From contig JAAERX010000077.1 in the NCBI GenBank assembly GCA_024229935.1, positions 186,001 through 250,000 on the forward strand: DNA of 64,000 bases, given 5' to 3'. The translations under genes were made by a program, and so were the position numbers. Below, piece by piece: positions 31,641 through 41,590 of the stretch. The notes beneath the pieces are model-generated. The model searched no databases and was not told the DNA's origin. It saw nothing but the letters and a program-made list of their open reading frames with translations. Origin of the DNA: Gammaproteobacteria bacterium (GTDB lineage Bacteria; Pseudomonadota; Gammaproteobacteria; Steroidobacterales; GCA-2729495). Numbering within the stretch: position 1 is the stretch's first letter; each line of letters opens with the position of its first letter.

Positions 31641-31767
31641 GCGGTAATTTACTCTGTGTGTAGCTAGATTTTATCATTAAAATCAGTCACTTTGGTGGTG
31701 CGGTTGGCCCGTTACCGTATAATTTCTTGTTTGACTTTACATATTCTCATGATGCTTTCATTTCCAA

Positions 31768-32673
31768 ATGGCTAAAGACAAGGAATTAGCGATTGTATTT
31801 GCTGATGTAGTTGACAGCGCGGAGTTGTATGGAGCTCTGGGCGATGATGATGCCAGTAAGACTGTACAGCGGTGTGTAAAGTGCATGAAAGATTGCACAT
31901 CTGAGTTTGATGGCAACATTATCAAAACAATGGGTGATGAGGTTATGTCTACCTTTGCTACGGCTGATGAGGCAATGAAGGCTGCCAGTCAGATGCAACA
32001 ACGCATTACCAGTGGCAACTTATCCGGCAAAGATGATGTTCAGGTCTCAATACGCATAGGTTGCCATTTTGGCCATGTTGTCATAGAGGAAAGTGATGTT
32101 TTTGGTGCCTCTGTTTCAACTGCAAACAGGATGACATCACAAGCCAAGGCAGGGCAGATCATTACCACGGAAAGCACTATTGAACTGCTGAGCGAAGAGT
32201 GGAAGGCTGTTGTCCGTCAGATCGGTGTAGCAACTTTACGGGGCCAGATTGATGAAGTCGGCTTATATGAAGTGCTCTGGCAGCCAGAAGAAGCGACCAG
32301 TATGCTACCTAAAATGGACTGGAGCGATACTGAGGTTAAGCAACCCGGGAAGCTGTCATTAAAATTTCAGGGTGAAGAACTTTTTTTGTCCTCAGAAGGG
32401 CTTCGTAAGGTGACACTGGGGCGTGCTGATGAGAATGATGTCACGGTCAAAGGTAATCTTATTTCTCGTGTACATGCACGCATAGAACTCAATAAATCTA
32501 CTTATATGATTATTGATGAAAGTACTAACGGTACTTTTGTGCAGCGATTTGATGGCGAAGAGGTTTATGTACGCAGGGACAGTGCGCCGTTAACGGGCAG
32601 TGGTTTAATTGGTCTTGGGCGTGTAGCTGCTCAAGGGACAACACTTGCTGTTGAGTATGAGTGTGAAGAGTAG
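31768..32673 (+). CDS. Class III adenylate/guanylate cyclase domain fused to FHA domain
   Basis: IVFADVVDSAELYGALGDDDA; IIKTMGDEVMSTF; C-terminal FHA GRADENDVTVKGNLISRVHARIE...DESTNGTFV. Confidence 0.9.
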   Translation: MAKDKELAIVFADVVDSAELYGALGDDDASKTVQRCVKCMKDCTSEFDGNIIKTMGDEVMSTFATADEAMKAASQMQQRITSGNLSGKDDVQVSIRIGCHFGHVVIEESDVFGASVSTANRMTSQAKAGQIITTESTIELLSEEWKAVVRQIGVATLRGQIDEVGLYEVLWQPEEATSMLPKMDWSDTEVKQPGKLSLKFQGEELFLSSEGLRKVTLGRADENDVTVKGNLISRVHARIELNKSTYMIIDESTNGTFVQRFDGEEVYVRRDSAPLTGSGLIGLGRVAAQGTTLAVEYECEE

Positions 32674-32742
32674 TGTATTGCAGATGAGACTATAGGCTTT
32701 TTTGTTCTTACTATAGCCAATTCAGCTAGTACCTTTTCTTGT

Positions 32743-32984
32743 TCATTCTGTACAGATAAAAGTCAGATGTTCTACGCGGGCAACATCAGATGGGTTTGAA
32801 TGATGCAGGTAACTATCGGGGTAAGAATCTTCATTCAGTTCCAGTAGTTCTTCTGAGAGCAGCATTTGCTGGACACGTTTGTTGTATTTGTCCTCTGAGC
32901 TGCCGCTCCCGTACAACTGATTTGGTTTAGCCAATGCCTCTACTCATTTGCCCACTGCTGAAGGTTTTTGTTCTGCGTGCTCAT
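32743..32984 (-). pseudogene. pckG: Truncated, frameshifted N-terminal relic of phosphoenolpyruvate carboxykinase (GTP)
   Basis: Minus strand ATG at 32984: MSTQNKNLQQWANE*, then -1 shift into ALAKPNQLYGSGSSEDKYNKRVQQMLLSEELLELNEDSYPDSYLHHSNPSDVARVEHLTFICTE*; GTP-PEPCK N-terminal signature; RBS AAGGAAAC upstream. Confidence 0.88.
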
Positions 32985-33074
32985 CAGTTTCCTTGGCCTG
33001 TAAACGAACTTTTGTAGTTCAAACTATGGAGATTGCAATGATAAATCTTTGAGCCCCGGCTTCGGGGAGTGCGT

Positions 33075-33103
33075 ATTATAGAGACCGCTTCGCTTAGAGT
33101 CGT
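33075..33103 (-). promoter_or_regulatory. Candidate sigma-70 promoter of the pckG relic
   Basis: Minus strand TATAAT at 33080-33075; only a weak -35 upstream; about 90 bp before the relic ATG. Confidence 0.4.
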
Positions 33104-33247
33104 AATATCAGTGAAACCCCTATGGGCATTTTATAGTTCTGTGTATTTAGCTTTATTTACTTGGTTATTGGTCTATTTTTGATCTTTGACTTATGTCTGA
33201 AAAAAAGTACTTAAAACTATGAATAGAAAGAAAATATTAGGTTTTTT

Positions 33248-35245
33248 ATGGATTCTTTTTCAGCCAATATACCCCCATCTATAGCGGAGCTGTTTGGAGC
33301 TGCCAGCCCTTTATCGGCCTGTCTGGATGGTTTTGCTCCAAGGCCAGGTCAAGCTGCTATGGCTGAAGCTATCGCTCAGGTAATGGATGAAGGTGCCAAC
33401 TTGGTGGTTGAAGCGGGTACTGGAACGGGTAAAACGCTGGCTTATCTGATTCCGGCACTGCTATCGGGACGCAGGGTGATTTTGTCCACGGGAACAAAAA
33501 CACTCCAGGATCAGTTATTTCATCGTGATTTACCTATGGTGACAGCTGCCATTGGACGGCCTGCAAGAACTGTACAGTTAAAAGGTCGCAGTAACTATCT
33601 TTGTCTGCACCGACTGCGTGCGGTTTATGAGCAGCCACAGGCCCATCATCAGTTGGCACGCGAATTAAAGGAACTGCATAACTGGAGTCTTGCTACACGT
33701 ACTGGCGATATCGTTGAGGTGGATGGTATACAAGAAGATTCACCGGTCTGGCCGCAGGTAACCTCTACACTGGAGAATTGCCTGGGTAATCAGTGTGAGC
33801 TGTATGATAGTTGCCATGTTGTTATTGCACGCCAAGCTGCTTTGGCTGCTGACATAGTGGTGGTTAATCACCATCTGTTACTGGCAGATCTGGTGCTTAA
33901 GGATGAGGGCTTTGGTGAGTTATTGCCCGGTTGTGAGGCTGTAATTATTGATGAGGCGCACCAGTTTCCTGATATTGCACAGGGGTTTTTCAATGTTAGT
34001 CTCGGTAGCCGTCGTTTGTTTGATCTTGCCAGTGATCTGCGCAGTGAAGCATTACACGCTATGCCTGGAGATACTTTACCCGCCAGACTGGCTGATGCAC
34101 TGGTAAAGGCGGTTCGTGATGTGCGTCTGAGCCTTAGATCAGAGAACCAGGGTTCCGAGAGTATAGGTTCAGGCGGCAATAACTTAATGTGGGATCGTAT
34201 TGATGCCGGGTTCTTCCGACGACTGGATGAGTGTATAGAAGCACTGGATGACATCATTAGCTGGTTGCAGTCAGTTGATGAGTCTCTTAAGGGTTTACAG
34301 CGTTGTCGTGAGCGTGCCTGTGCAGCTGTGGATAGTATTGAACTCATTACAACAGCTGATGAGACTGCCGGTTTACGGTGGGTAGGCCTGACACGGCTGG
34401 GTTTTGTGTTGAACTATACACCTATGGAAGTAGCTGATAATTTACGAAAATTATTGGATGCACAAGCCTGTAGCTGGATATTCACATCAGCAACTCTCAC
34501 AGTTGCAGATGATTTCAGCCATTTTCTGATGCGCATGGGCCTGGAGGATCCACGTACACTTATGATTCCAAGTCCCTTTGATTTCTCCAGTTGCGGCTTA
34601 CTTTATTTGCCCCAGGGTTTACCAGAACCTGCAGATCACAGTTATACCGTCCAAATGCTTGATGAGTTACTGCCGTTATTAGATGCAAGTGAGGGCAGGG
34701 CATTCATACTGTTTACTAGTCACAGGGCCTTACGTGAGGCAGCTGGTTTATTACGCCAGCGTGATGACTTTCGTTACCCGTTGCTGGTGCAAGGAGAGGC
34801 CGCTCGATCTAAGTTACTTGAACAGTTCGCTGAACGTGAAAACCCTGTGTTGCTGGGAACCTCAAGTTTTTGGGAAGGAGTGGATATGCGTGGTGATCGG
34901 CTGGTATTGGTAGTCATTGATAAATTACCCTTTGCCTCGCCAGGCGACCCTATGTTGAAGGCAAAACTTGAGGCTATTACACGTCGTGGCGGCAAAGCTT
35001 TTAATGAGTATCAATTGCCACAGGCAGTGCTTGGTTTAAAACAGGGTGTTGGTCGGCTGATTAGAGATCATAGCGATTATGGTGTTGTTGTAATTTGTGA
35101 TCCTCGTATGACAAGTAAAGGTTATGGCAAGCGTTTTCTGGCAAGCCTGCCATCTTTTCCTGTTACACAGGATGCGGAACAGGTGATGTGTTTTTTTGAT
35201 GAATATTCTGCTAACAGCTCTGCTGGTCCTAAAGGGGGGGTCTGA
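33248..35245 (+). CDS. yoaA: ATP-dependent DNA helicase YoaA/DinG family
   Basis: FAPRPGQAAMAEAI; EAGTGTGKTLAYLIPAL; CLGNQCELYDSC; IIDEAHQ; GVGRLIRDHSDYGVVVICDPR. Confidence 0.93.
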   Translation: MDSFSANIPPSIAELFGAASPLSACLDGFAPRPGQAAMAEAIAQVMDEGANLVVEAGTGTGKTLAYLIPALLSGRRVILSTGTKTLQDQLFHRDLPMVTAAIGRPARTVQLKGRSNYLCLHRLRAVYEQPQAHHQLARELKELHNWSLATRTGDIVEVDGIQEDSPVWPQVTSTLENCLGNQCELYDSCHVVIARQAALAADIVVVNHHLLLADLVLKDEGFGELLPGCEAVIIDEAHQFPDIAQGFFNVSLGSRRLFDLASDLRSEALHAMPGDTLPARLADALVKAVRDVRLSLRSENQGSESIGSGGNNLMWDRIDAGFFRRLDECIEALDDIISWLQSVDESLKGLQRCRERACAAVDSIELITTADETAGLRWVGLTRLGFVLNYTPMEVADNLRKLLDAQACSWIFTSATLTVADDFSHFLMRMGLEDPRTLMIPSPFDFSSCGLLYLPQGLPEPADHSYTVQMLDELLPLLDASEGRAFILFTSHRALREAAGLLRQRDDFRYPLLVQGEAARSKLLEQFAERENPVLLGTSSFWEGVDMRGDRLVLVVIDKLPFASPGDPMLKAKLEAITRRGGKAFNEYQLPQAVLGLKQGVGRLIRDHSDYGVVVICDPRMTSKGYGKRFLASLPSFPVTQDAEQVMCFFDEYSANSSAGPKGGV

Positions 35246-35916
35246 TGTCACAATTTAGATGTGTTGCACTGGAAACAGCAACAGCTCAGGGTTCTGTAGC
35301 AGCCTGTTCGGGTGAGCAAGTAGCTATACGTATGCTGAAAGATTCCAAAACAAGCTCAAGGGAAATATTTGGTGTAGTTGCAGAAGTGCTTGCGGAATTG
35401 GAACTGCATCCAGGTGATCTTGATTGTATTGCTTATGGTTCTGGGCCTGGTAGTTTTACGGGTGTACGAGTCGCTGCCAGTGCGGCTCAGGGCCTCGCAT
35501 TTGCTCAGGCCTTGCCCGTATGCCGGGTCTCATCTCTTGAAGCGATGGCGGCATCTGTAATGCGAGAAAAGTCAGTCTTAATGGTGGCAGCCAGCCTGGA
35601 TGCACGTATGGATGAGGCATACCTGGGTGTTTACACTATGCTTGGTAATGGTCGGCTTCGTTGTGAATTTAAAGATGCGCTCATTAATCCTAAGGAATAT
35701 AAGCTGGTTGCCAGGTACCCGGATGCATTTGCTGCAGGTAATGGCTGGGAAATCTGGCCGGCTATGTTAGTTGACCATAACGCAGATGCGGACTTTACTG
35801 TATGGCCTCGGGCCTTTGATGTTCTGGAGTTGGCTCGAAATCAGTTTGCTGATGGTTTATCCATATCTGCACACCAAGCATTACCTAATTATGTTCGGGA
35901 TAACGTGACGCAATAG
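35245..35916 (+). CDS. tsaB: tRNA t6A biosynthesis protein TsaB
   Basis: CVALETATAQGSVAA; IAYGSGPGSFTGVRVAASAAQGLAFA; 1-base overlap with yoaA stop. Confidence 0.93.
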   Translation: MSQFRCVALETATAQGSVAACSGEQVAIRMLKDSKTSSREIFGVVAEVLAELELHPGDLDCIAYGSGPGSFTGVRVAASAAQGLAFAQALPVCRVSSLEAMAASVMREKSVLMVAASLDARMDEAYLGVYTMLGNGRLRCEFKDALINPKEYKLVARYPDAFAAGNGWEIWPAMLVDHNADADFTVWPRAFDVLELARNQFADGLSISAHQALPNYVRDNVTQ

Positions 35917-35939
35917 ATTTGCAGGTATGTAGTGACCTA

Positions 35940-36458
35940 ATGAATATTCCAGATAAACGTATTCTTAATTTGGCAGGTTTTAGTGCTTGTGCAGGGCTCA
36001 TGATGTATGCACTTTATGCACAGTATTTTCTTGATTTGTCACCCTGCCCATTATGTGTCTTCCAGCGAATATCAGTTATTGCATTGGGTGTTATTTTTCT
36101 TATTGCGTCACTACACAATGTAGGCAGAGTAGGGTCTGTGATCTATGCGCTGCTTGTTTTTCTGGCAGCATCTGCTGGCGTTATTGTGGCAGGCCGTCAT
36201 ATTTGGTTGCAGAGTCTGCCGCCGGATAAAGTTCCTGCATGTGGTCCGGGTCTTGATTTCATGCTGGATGCTTTTCCGGTTGCTGAGGCTTTGATAATGG
36301 TCTTTAGTGGTTCTGGGGAATGTGCTGAGATTAGTTGGTCTTTGCTGGGTTTAAGTATGCCTGCGTGGGTGCTGATTGCATTTGTCTTGCTCGGTTTGTA
36401 CGGAGTATGGGTGAATTTGCGCAGAGGAAAGAAATACAGGCCAGAGATCTGCAGGTAA
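35940..36458 (+). CDS. dsbB: Disulfide bond formation protein DsbB
   Basis: LSPCPLCVFQRISV; ASAGVIVAGRHIWLQSLPPDKVPACGPG; four TM segments. Confidence 0.92.
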   Translation: MNIPDKRILNLAGFSACAGLMMYALYAQYFLDLSPCPLCVFQRISVIALGVIFLIASLHNVGRVGSVIYALLVFLAASAGVIVAGRHIWLQSLPPDKVPACGPGLDFMLDAFPVAEALIMVFSGSGECAEISWSLLGLSMPAWVLIAFVLLGLYGVWVNLRRGKKYRPEICR

Positions 36459-36474
36459 AAAATGCAGGTCTGTT

Positions 36475-37623
36475 TTACAGCATTAGCAGTCTTAATATCT
36501 CGGCATGTGTGGCGCGCATACTTTCAATGTCATCAATGAGTATTTCTTCATTGGATTTATGAATGGTTGCATTCACTGTGCCAAATTCCACAACTTGTGC
36601 GCCTGCTGGAGAGATAAAGCGCCCATCAGATGTTCCACCACTGGTTGATAGCTCAGGATCCAGCCCCGTTACTGTTTTTACGGCTTGTTGCATAGCGGGT
36701 ATTAATTCACCACCTTCAGTCAGGAAGGGCTCGCCAGACAGATGCCAGTCCAGTGTGAATTCCAATTTGTGTTTGTTGAGTATTGTGCTGACATGTTCTT
36801 TTAGTTGCTCATGATTCCAGACAGTTGAGTAGCGAAAGTTAAAGCGGGTGAAGAGCTCACCGGGTGTTACATTTGGAAAGCCAGTGCCACTTTGTAACTG
36901 AACTACCTGAAAGCTTGATGGTGGGAAATAGTCATTCCCTTTATCCAGGGTCATTGCATAAAGTTCAGCAAGTGCTGGTGCAAAACGTTCTATAGGGTTG
37001 TCTGCTAATTGTGGGTATGCAACATGACCCTGAACACCATGTACGGTAAGCATCCCACTAAGTGAACCTCGTCGACCCACTTTAACTGTGTCCCCCAGTT
37101 TATTGCTGCTGGATGGTTCACCAATGACGCACCAGTCTATATGGATCCCGCGTTCATTTAATGTGCGTATAGTTGACTTGGTCCCGCCCTGAGCGCGACC
37201 TTCTTCATCACTTGTTATAAGGAATGCTATAGTGCCTTTGTGATCAGGGTGGTTATTTGTAAAACTTGCGGCGGCATCAACCATGGCTGCAAGTGAGCAT
37301 TTCATATCTGCTGCACCTCGCCCAAATAATTTGTCGTCACGGATTTCCGCCTTGAACGGGTCGCTTTGCCATTCTTCCAGTGGGCCGGTCGGTACAACAT
37401 CAGTGTGGCCAGCGAAGCAAAGCACAGGGCCACCTGTGCCATGGGTAGCCCATAGATTACTAACATCATCCCCTGGGCCACCTTCTTCGCCAAAGTTCAG
37501 CCGCTCGGTGGTAAAACCCGCTTCCTTAAGGCGTGTGGTAATAAGGTCCATGCAGCCGGCATCATCCGGTGTGATGGATTTTAGTTCGATCAGGTCTATG
37601 GCAAATTGCAGGGTAGAATTCAT
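36475..37623 (-). CDS. dapE: Succinyl-diaminopimelate desuccinylase
   Basis: LCFAGHTDVVPTGPLEEW; RGAADMKCSLAAMV; ITSDEEG; STSGGTSDGRFI. Confidence 0.96.
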   Translation of the reverse strand: MNSTLQFAIDLIELKSITPDDAGCMDLITTRLKEAGFTTERLNFGEEGGPGDDVSNLWATHGTGGPVLCFAGHTDVVPTGPLEEWQSDPFKAEIRDDKLFGRGAADMKCSLAAMVDAAASFTNNHPDHKGTIAFLITSDEEGRAQGGTKSTIRTLNERGIHIDWCVIGEPSSSNKLGDTVKVGRRGSLSGMLTVHGVQGHVAYPQLADNPIERFAPALAELYAMTLDKGNDYFPPSSFQVVQLQSGTGFPNVTPGELFTRFNFRYSTVWNHEQLKEHVSTILNKHKLEFTLDWHLSGEPFLTEGGELIPAMQQAVKTVTGLDPELSTSGGTSDGRFISPAGAQVVEFGTVNATIHKSNEEILIDDIESMRATHAEILRLLML

Positions 37624-37636
37624 ATTTGTATATACA

Positions 37637-37978
37637 TTAGCTTAATTTTGCCCAGGCATCTGTATCATAACCGACCATGAGGGCGGAGCCACTAACAACT
37701 AGCGGACGGTTGATCAGGGTAGGGTATTCAAGAACCAGCTTCCAGGCAGTTGAATCATTCAGCTGTTTTCGGGATGTATCTGGCAGGTTGCGCCAGGTTT
37801 TACTACGGGTATTGATTAACGTTTTGTAGCCCACCTGCCTGAGCCATTTATCTACGAGGGTTGTGCTAAGGCCGTCTGAGCGCAGGTCGTGAAACCTGAA
37901 TTCAAACCCATGAGCAGAAAACCAATTTTTGGCGGCCCTGCATTTATCGCAGTTAGGTATCCCGTAAAGGGTGAGCAC
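37637..37978 (-). CDS. ArsC/Spx-family protein (YffB-like)
   Basis: MLTLYGIPNCDKCRAAKNWFSAHGFEFRFHDLRSDGL; RPLVV; common between dapE and dapD. Confidence 0.9.
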   Translation of the reverse strand: MLTLYGIPNCDKCRAAKNWFSAHGFEFRFHDLRSDGLSTTLVDKWLRQVGYKTLINTRSKTWRNLPDTSRKQLNDSTAWKLVLEYPTLINRPLVVSGSALMVGYDTDAWAKLS

Positions 37979-37982
37979 GTCC

Positions 37983-38804
37983 CTAATCTTCCCGTAGCAG
38001 TTCGTTTATGCCGGTTTTAGCACGTGTTTTTGCATCTACACGTTTCACAATGATGGCTGCATAAAGGCTGCAATTGCCGGTGCTGGAAGGGAGGCTGCCA
38101 GGAACAACTACTGCCCCTGCAGGAACTCGTCCATAAAGAACCTTATCTTTCTCACGATCATAAATTCGTGTGGACTGACCTATATAGACGCCCATGGAAA
38201 TAACGGCACCTTCCTCGACAATAACACCCTCTACAATTTCAGAACGTGCACCGATGAAACAGTTGTCTTCTATTATGGTTGGGCTTGCCTGTAATGGCTC
38301 AAGGACGCCACCGATACCAACCCCGCCGGATAAATGAACGTTTTTACCAATCTGTGCACAACTACCAACTGTTGCCCATGTGTCCACAAGTGTGCCACTG
38401 TCTACATAGGCACCAATATTTATATAGGAAGGCATTAATACAACATTGCGTGCGATATATGCGCCTTTACGTACACCGGCATCCGGTACAACACGTATGC
38501 CTGACTCGGCAAATCGTTGCTGTGTCCAGTCGGAAAACTTCAGCGGAACCTTGTCGAAATAATTTGTATGGCCAGTCTGTATGGTCTGGTTTTTTTCTGT
38601 TGCAAAAAATAGTAGGACAGCTTTTTTTAGCCATTCATTAACCTGCCAACCTGTATTGGTGGGTTCAGCAACACGAGCTGCACCAGAATCCAACATTTCT
38701 ATGCTGGTCTGAATGGCATCATGAAGCTCAGGGGTAGGGTTACTTAGATCCAGTGTGTCGCGTTCATCAAATGAAGTTTCTATTAATTTTTTTAGGTTAT
38801 CCAT
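37983..38804 (-). CDS. dapD: 2,3,4,5-tetrahydropyridine-2,6-dicarboxylate N-succinyltransferase
   Basis: [59 protein letters not shown]. Confidence 0.96.
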   Translation of the reverse strand: MDNLKKLIETSFDERDTLDLSNPTPELHDAIQTSIEMLDSGAARVAEPTNTGWQVNEWLKKAVLLFFATEKNQTIQTGHTNYFDKVPLKFSDWTQQRFAESGIRVVPDAGVRKGAYIARNVVLMPSYINIGAYVDSGTLVDTWATVGSCAQIGKNVHLSGGVGIGGVLEPLQASPTIIEDNCFIGARSEIVEGVIVEEGAVISMGVYIGQSTRIYDREKDKVLYGRVPAGAVVVPGSLPSSTGNCSLYAAIIVKRVDAKTRAKTGINELLRED

Positions 38805-38857
38805 GCCATTTCCGGTTAAATCGTTAGCTGCTTAACTGTTGATAGTGAAATATGATA

Positions 38858-41590
38858 TTACAGATTGCTTTGGTCTGCGGAAACCAGTGCGTGACAAAGC
38901 TTATTCTGTATTTCTTCTGATAGGGGTTTGCCCTGATCATCAGTGATATAAAAAACATCTTCTGCGCGTTCACCGACAGTAACAATTTTTGCCATCTGTA
39001 TGTAAATATTCATGTCCCGCAAAACTTGGCCTGTTTCGGCAAGTAAACCAGGTCTGTCACCTGAGGTTAATTCCATAACTGTTCTGTTATTGGTTTGATC
39101 TTTAGCAAAACTGACTACAGTGGATGTGGTAAACATACGTACTTGTCTTGGTGCTTTGCGGGTAATTAAAATAGGGTTTTTATCACTGACTTTAAGTTCG
39201 CTGAGTAAGCGAGACCGAATTTTTTCGCGGCGGTTTATATCTTCAACTGCCTCACCATCCCGCTCAAGGATGGTGTAGATGGACAGACTTTGCTGATTAG
39301 TTAAAGGGATGATGCGAGCATCTGCAATTGACAGTCCAAATTCATCCAGTACGCCAGTTGCAATAGCAAAGGTAAATTGTCCCTGAGGGGCGTGCACCAT
39401 AACTTCAGTACCTCCAGTACTTGTTGCTTCCCTGACATCCACTGTCAGTTTTTCAGGTAAATCAGGTAAATCTGCCAGTAGTTTAGTGTGCCAGGCTATC
39501 TCCTCCGGGCGACAACGCAGTAGATAATCATCGCCAAATGCATGCCAAAGCGTTCTCGCCTGATCGGCCGTTGTTTCAGATGCCTGCATAAGTAACAGGG
39601 CTTTTTGTTGTTTTTCCTTTATGAGCACATCTTTATCTATCGGTGTCTCTAGCCCATGGAGTAATGCTCGTTTGGAAAGCTCATAGGTCTCATGGAAGAG
39701 TTGCGCTTTCCAGTTGTTCCACATTTGTGGGTTGGTTGCACGTACATCTGCAATAGTCAGTAAATAGAGGTAGTCCAGATGTTTTTCATCACCAATAAGA
39801 TGGGCAAACTCCCGTATAACCACCGGGTCACTGATGTCCTTTTTTTGTGCTGTCAGTGAGAGTGTCAGATGATGCCGTACCAGCCATGCAACAAGTCTGG
39901 AGTCATAGCGGCTCATGCCATGCTCCAGACAGAATGCTTCAGCGCTTACTGCGCCGAGTTTGGAGTGATCTCCACCGCGGCCCTTGGCAATATCATGAAA
40001 TAAACCAGCTAGATAAATAACTTCCGGAGATTCCAGTGTTGCCATGATTTCTGTACAGCGGGGAAACTCATGATTAAAGCGTTCCAATGCAAAACGCCGC
40101 AGGTTACTTACTACAAATAATGTATGTGCATCTACTGTGTAGGCATGAAACAGGTCATATTGCATACGACCAACGATGCGACCGAAGCTTGGGATGTACT
40201 GACCCAGAACTCCATAGAGGTTCATTCGTCGGAGTTCATGTGTAACACCTGCAGATGCAGCCAGAATTTTTAGAAATAAACGATGGTTGCGTGGGTCCTG
40301 CCTAAATGCATCATCAATGAGGTGCAGGTGGCGTCGAAGTAGGGCAATTGTATTGGCGCTAACACCCTTAAGTTCGGGGTGTTGTTGCAGCATTAGGAAA
40401 ATCTCTAGTAACGCTGATGGGTTGTCTGGGAATACGTGATCATGGGCAATCTGTAAAAAACCATTTTTTACTTCAAAATCTGCATTTAATGGTTTGGCAG
40501 GTGCATCTGGGTTCATCAGGATGGCTTCCTGAAAAAGCTGCAGCAGCATTTCGTTCAGCCGGCTCAGGTCCATAACTGTTCGGTAATAGCGTTGCATGAG
40601 CTGTTCTACGGCCAGGGTGTAGGCAGCATCTTCATAGCCAAATAAATTTGCTATTCGTTTCTGATAATCAAAGAGCAGTCTGTCTTCACGCCGATCAGTC
40701 AGGATGTGCAGGGCAAAGCGTATTTGCCAGAGGAATTTTCGGCCCTGGCGCAGAATTCTGAGTTGGGCCTCAGTTAGGAAGCCTGCTTCTACCAGGCTGG
40801 ACAGATTTCCCGTCCCAAAATGACGACGGGTAACCCAGCTAATAATCTGGATGTCTCTCAAGCCACCAGGGCTGCCCTTAATATTGGGCTCAAGGTTATA
40901 GGCAGTATCATCATACTTGAGGTGGCGAGCCTGCTGTTCAATTAGCTTGGCTTCGAAAAAAGCTCGTGCAGGCCATATAGCAGGTGGTTCAATTGCTTTG
41001 GTAAGCTTTGTATAGAGCTTCTCTGGACCATGCAATAAGCGTGATTCCATGAGAGTGGTGGCTATCGTGAGATCATTTTTACAGGCAGATTTAGATTCAG
41101 CAATATTACGGGTGCTGTGACCAACCTCGAGTCCGATATCCCAAAGAAAGGCCAGAAATTCTGCAATGGCACTGCGTTCCTTGCGTGCATTCAGTCCAGT
41201 TAACAAGAGTAAATCAATATCTGAGCCTGGGTGTAGTTCGCCACGCCCATAACCACCCACTGCAATCAGGGCAATTCGGCTGTTGTACCTGTTGCTGAAG
41301 TGCAGCCAGGCAGCCACAATAACCCGGTCTATGACGGTTGCTCGGTCACGTACCAGACGTTCAACAGAGTCACCATGGAGAAAACGTTGCTTTAGTGCTT
41401 CACGGGTAGATTTGAGTAGCTGGCGATATTCACTCAGATCAGCGCCATCTATTTCTACGAGCCATGTGTCTATGCCTTCCCAATCCAGCGATGTACCGTC
41501 TTCTGTCAGGCAACGCTGCGCAAGAGCTGCATCTTCGGGGGTGATTGTTAGTGCCGGATCCTGTGTGTCTTGCCTGGTTTTGTTGCTCAT
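38858..41590 (-). CDS. glnD: [Protein-PII] uridylyltransferase/uridylyl-removing enzyme
   Basis: ALIAVGGYGRGELHPGSDIDLLLL; LFHDIAKGRGGDHSKLGA; C-terminal ACT domains. Confidence 0.96.
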   Translation of the reverse strand: MSNKTRQDTQDPALTITPEDAALAQRCLTEDGTSLDWEGIDTWLVEIDGADLSEYRQLLKSTREALKQRFLHGDSVERLVRDRATVIDRVIVAAWLHFSNRYNSRIALIAVGGYGRGELHPGSDIDLLLLTGLNARKERSAIAEFLAFLWDIGLEVGHSTRNIAESKSACKNDLTIATTLMESRLLHGPEKLYTKLTKAIEPPAIWPARAFFEAKLIEQQARHLKYDDTAYNLEPNIKGSPGGLRDIQIISWVTRRHFGTGNLSSLVEAGFLTEAQLRILRQGRKFLWQIRFALHILTDRREDRLLFDYQKRIANLFGYEDAAYTLAVEQLMQRYYRTVMDLSRLNEMLLQLFQEAILMNPDAPAKPLNADFEVKNGFLQIAHDHVFPDNPSALLEIFLMLQQHPELKGVSANTIALLRRHLHLIDDAFRQDPRNHRLFLKILAASAGVTHELRRMNLYGVLGQYIPSFGRIVGRMQYDLFHAYTVDAHTLFVVSNLRRFALERFNHEFPRCTEIMATLESPEVIYLAGLFHDIAKGRGGDHSKLGAVSAEAFCLEHGMSRYDSRLVAWLVRHHLTLSLTAQKKDISDPVVIREFAHLIGDEKHLDYLYLLTIADVRATNPQMWNNWKAQLFHETYELSKRALLHGLETPIDKDVLIKEKQQKALLLMQASETTADQARTLWHAFGDDYLLRCRPEEIAWHTKLLADLPDLPEKLTVDVREATSTGGTEVMVHAPQGQFTFAIATGVLDEFGLSIADARIIPLTNQQSLSIYTILERDGEAVEDINRREKIRSRLLSELKVSDKNPILITRKAPRQVRMFTTSTVVSFAKDQTNNRTVMELTSGDRPGLLAETGQVLRDMNIYIQMAKIVTVGERAEDVFYITDDQGKPLSEEIQNKLCHALVSADQSNL

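Noticed and set aside
33051-33070. GC hairpin CCCCGGCTTCGGGG as a terminator
   Set aside because: No U tract on either strand; more likely part of the pckG leader.
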